From: JAYZVT01 sp050248375
GTDB taxonomy: Bacteria > Pseudomonadota > Alphaproteobacteria > Rhizobiales > Methyloligellaceae
Length of the DNA: 5,430 bases
Assembly: GCA_050248375.1 (NCBI GenBank)
Contig: JBFWSL010000238.1
Coordinates: forward strand, 1 to 5,430
Direction of reading: 5' to 3'
Part shown: positions 5,380 to 5,430 of the stretch, one piece after another
How the letters are laid out: every line of letters starts with the position of its first letter
How positions within the stretch are numbered: position 1 is the stretch's first letter
Notes under the pieces: generated by a model
What the model saw: the letters and a program-made list of their open reading frames with translations, nothing else
Databases searched by the model: none
What the model was told of the DNA's origin: nothing
Position numbers and translations under genes: made by a program

Positions 5380-5397
5380 GCGCCGCGCCCGCGGCGC
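5380..5397 (+). other. Strong GC hairpin between folE and the next gene
   Basis: GCGCCGC (5380-5386) pairs perfectly with GCGGCGC (5391-5397) over a GCCC loop, 5 bases after the folE stop. The following CGAATGGAG has no T-run, so it is not a complete intrinsic terminator. A role in 3'-end protection or partial attenuation before the next gene is possible. Confidence 0.4.
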
Positions 5398-5417
5398 CGA
5401 ATGGAGTACGGGGTAAG

Positions 5418-5430
5418 ATGAGTTTTGCCA
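5418..5430 (+). CDS. Start of a downstream gene, probably phosphoribosyl-AMP cyclohydrolase (hisI), 3' partial
   Basis: Only the first four codons (MSFA) are in the window, starting at ATG 5418-5420. GGAG (5403-5406) and GGGG (5410-5413) precede it as possible ribosome sites. The hisI suggestion rests on the frequent folE-hisI adjacency in alphaproteobacteria, not on sequence, because too little is visible. HisI would hydrolyse phosphoribosyl-AMP in histidine synthesis. The short distance to folE suggests co-transcription. Confidence 0.45.

Noticed and set aside
5401..5421. Six-codon ORF (MEYGVR) ending in an ATGA overlap with the putative hisI start
   Set aside because: It is too short to support; the ATGA arises from the ATGAG start itself, and its in-frame ATG lacks a ribosome site of its own.

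Overview
The window looks like chromosomal DNA from a GC-rich alphaproteobacterium. This rests on high GC at third codon positions, on the protein families present (a TPR-caspase protein, an IscU/NifU-like scaffold of the alphaproteobacterial type, YidD, FolE), and on gene order: folE followed by a probable hisI, with a divergent scaffold/yidD operon, is an arrangement I associate with this class. No species is named. There are no tRNA or rRNA genes, insertion sequences, CRISPR arrays or phage genes.

Layout. Bases 1-2039 (+) hold the 3' part of a large gene whose product has about ten TPR repeats followed by a C-terminal caspase-like (C14) domain with an intact His/Cys dyad; its start lies upstream of the window. 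It converges, across 30 bp, on a GTG-started GNAT acetyltransferase gene (2070-2579, -). A 143-bp gap with a terminator-like hairpin follows. Next is a tight minus-strand operon, read from high to low coordinates: a NifU/IscU-like scaffold gene (4006-4467), a 26-codon ORF (3915-3995), an ornithine cyclodeaminase/mu-crystallin family gene (2959-3918) and yidD (2723-2962). The last two junctions are both 4-bp ATGA overlaps. A 262-bp divergent intergenic region with AT-rich promoter-like elements separates this operon from folE (4730-5374, +). The window ends in the first codons of a gene that is probably hisI.

Working together. FolE (GTP cyclohydrolase I) starts folate/pterin synthesis, HisI acts in histidine synthesis, YidD assists membrane protein insertion, and the scaffold protein is assigned to Fe-S assembly by family. 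No common pathway joins them. The unusual points are the amino/imino-acid oxidoreductase placed between the scaffold gene and yidD, the tiny coupled ORF before it, non-canonical key residues in both the scaffold and the cyclodeaminase-like protein, and a GC-rich folded leader in front of folE. I found no clear evidence of a wholly new defence or mobile system; the most system-like gene is the TPR-caspase protein, and its partners, if any, are outside the window.
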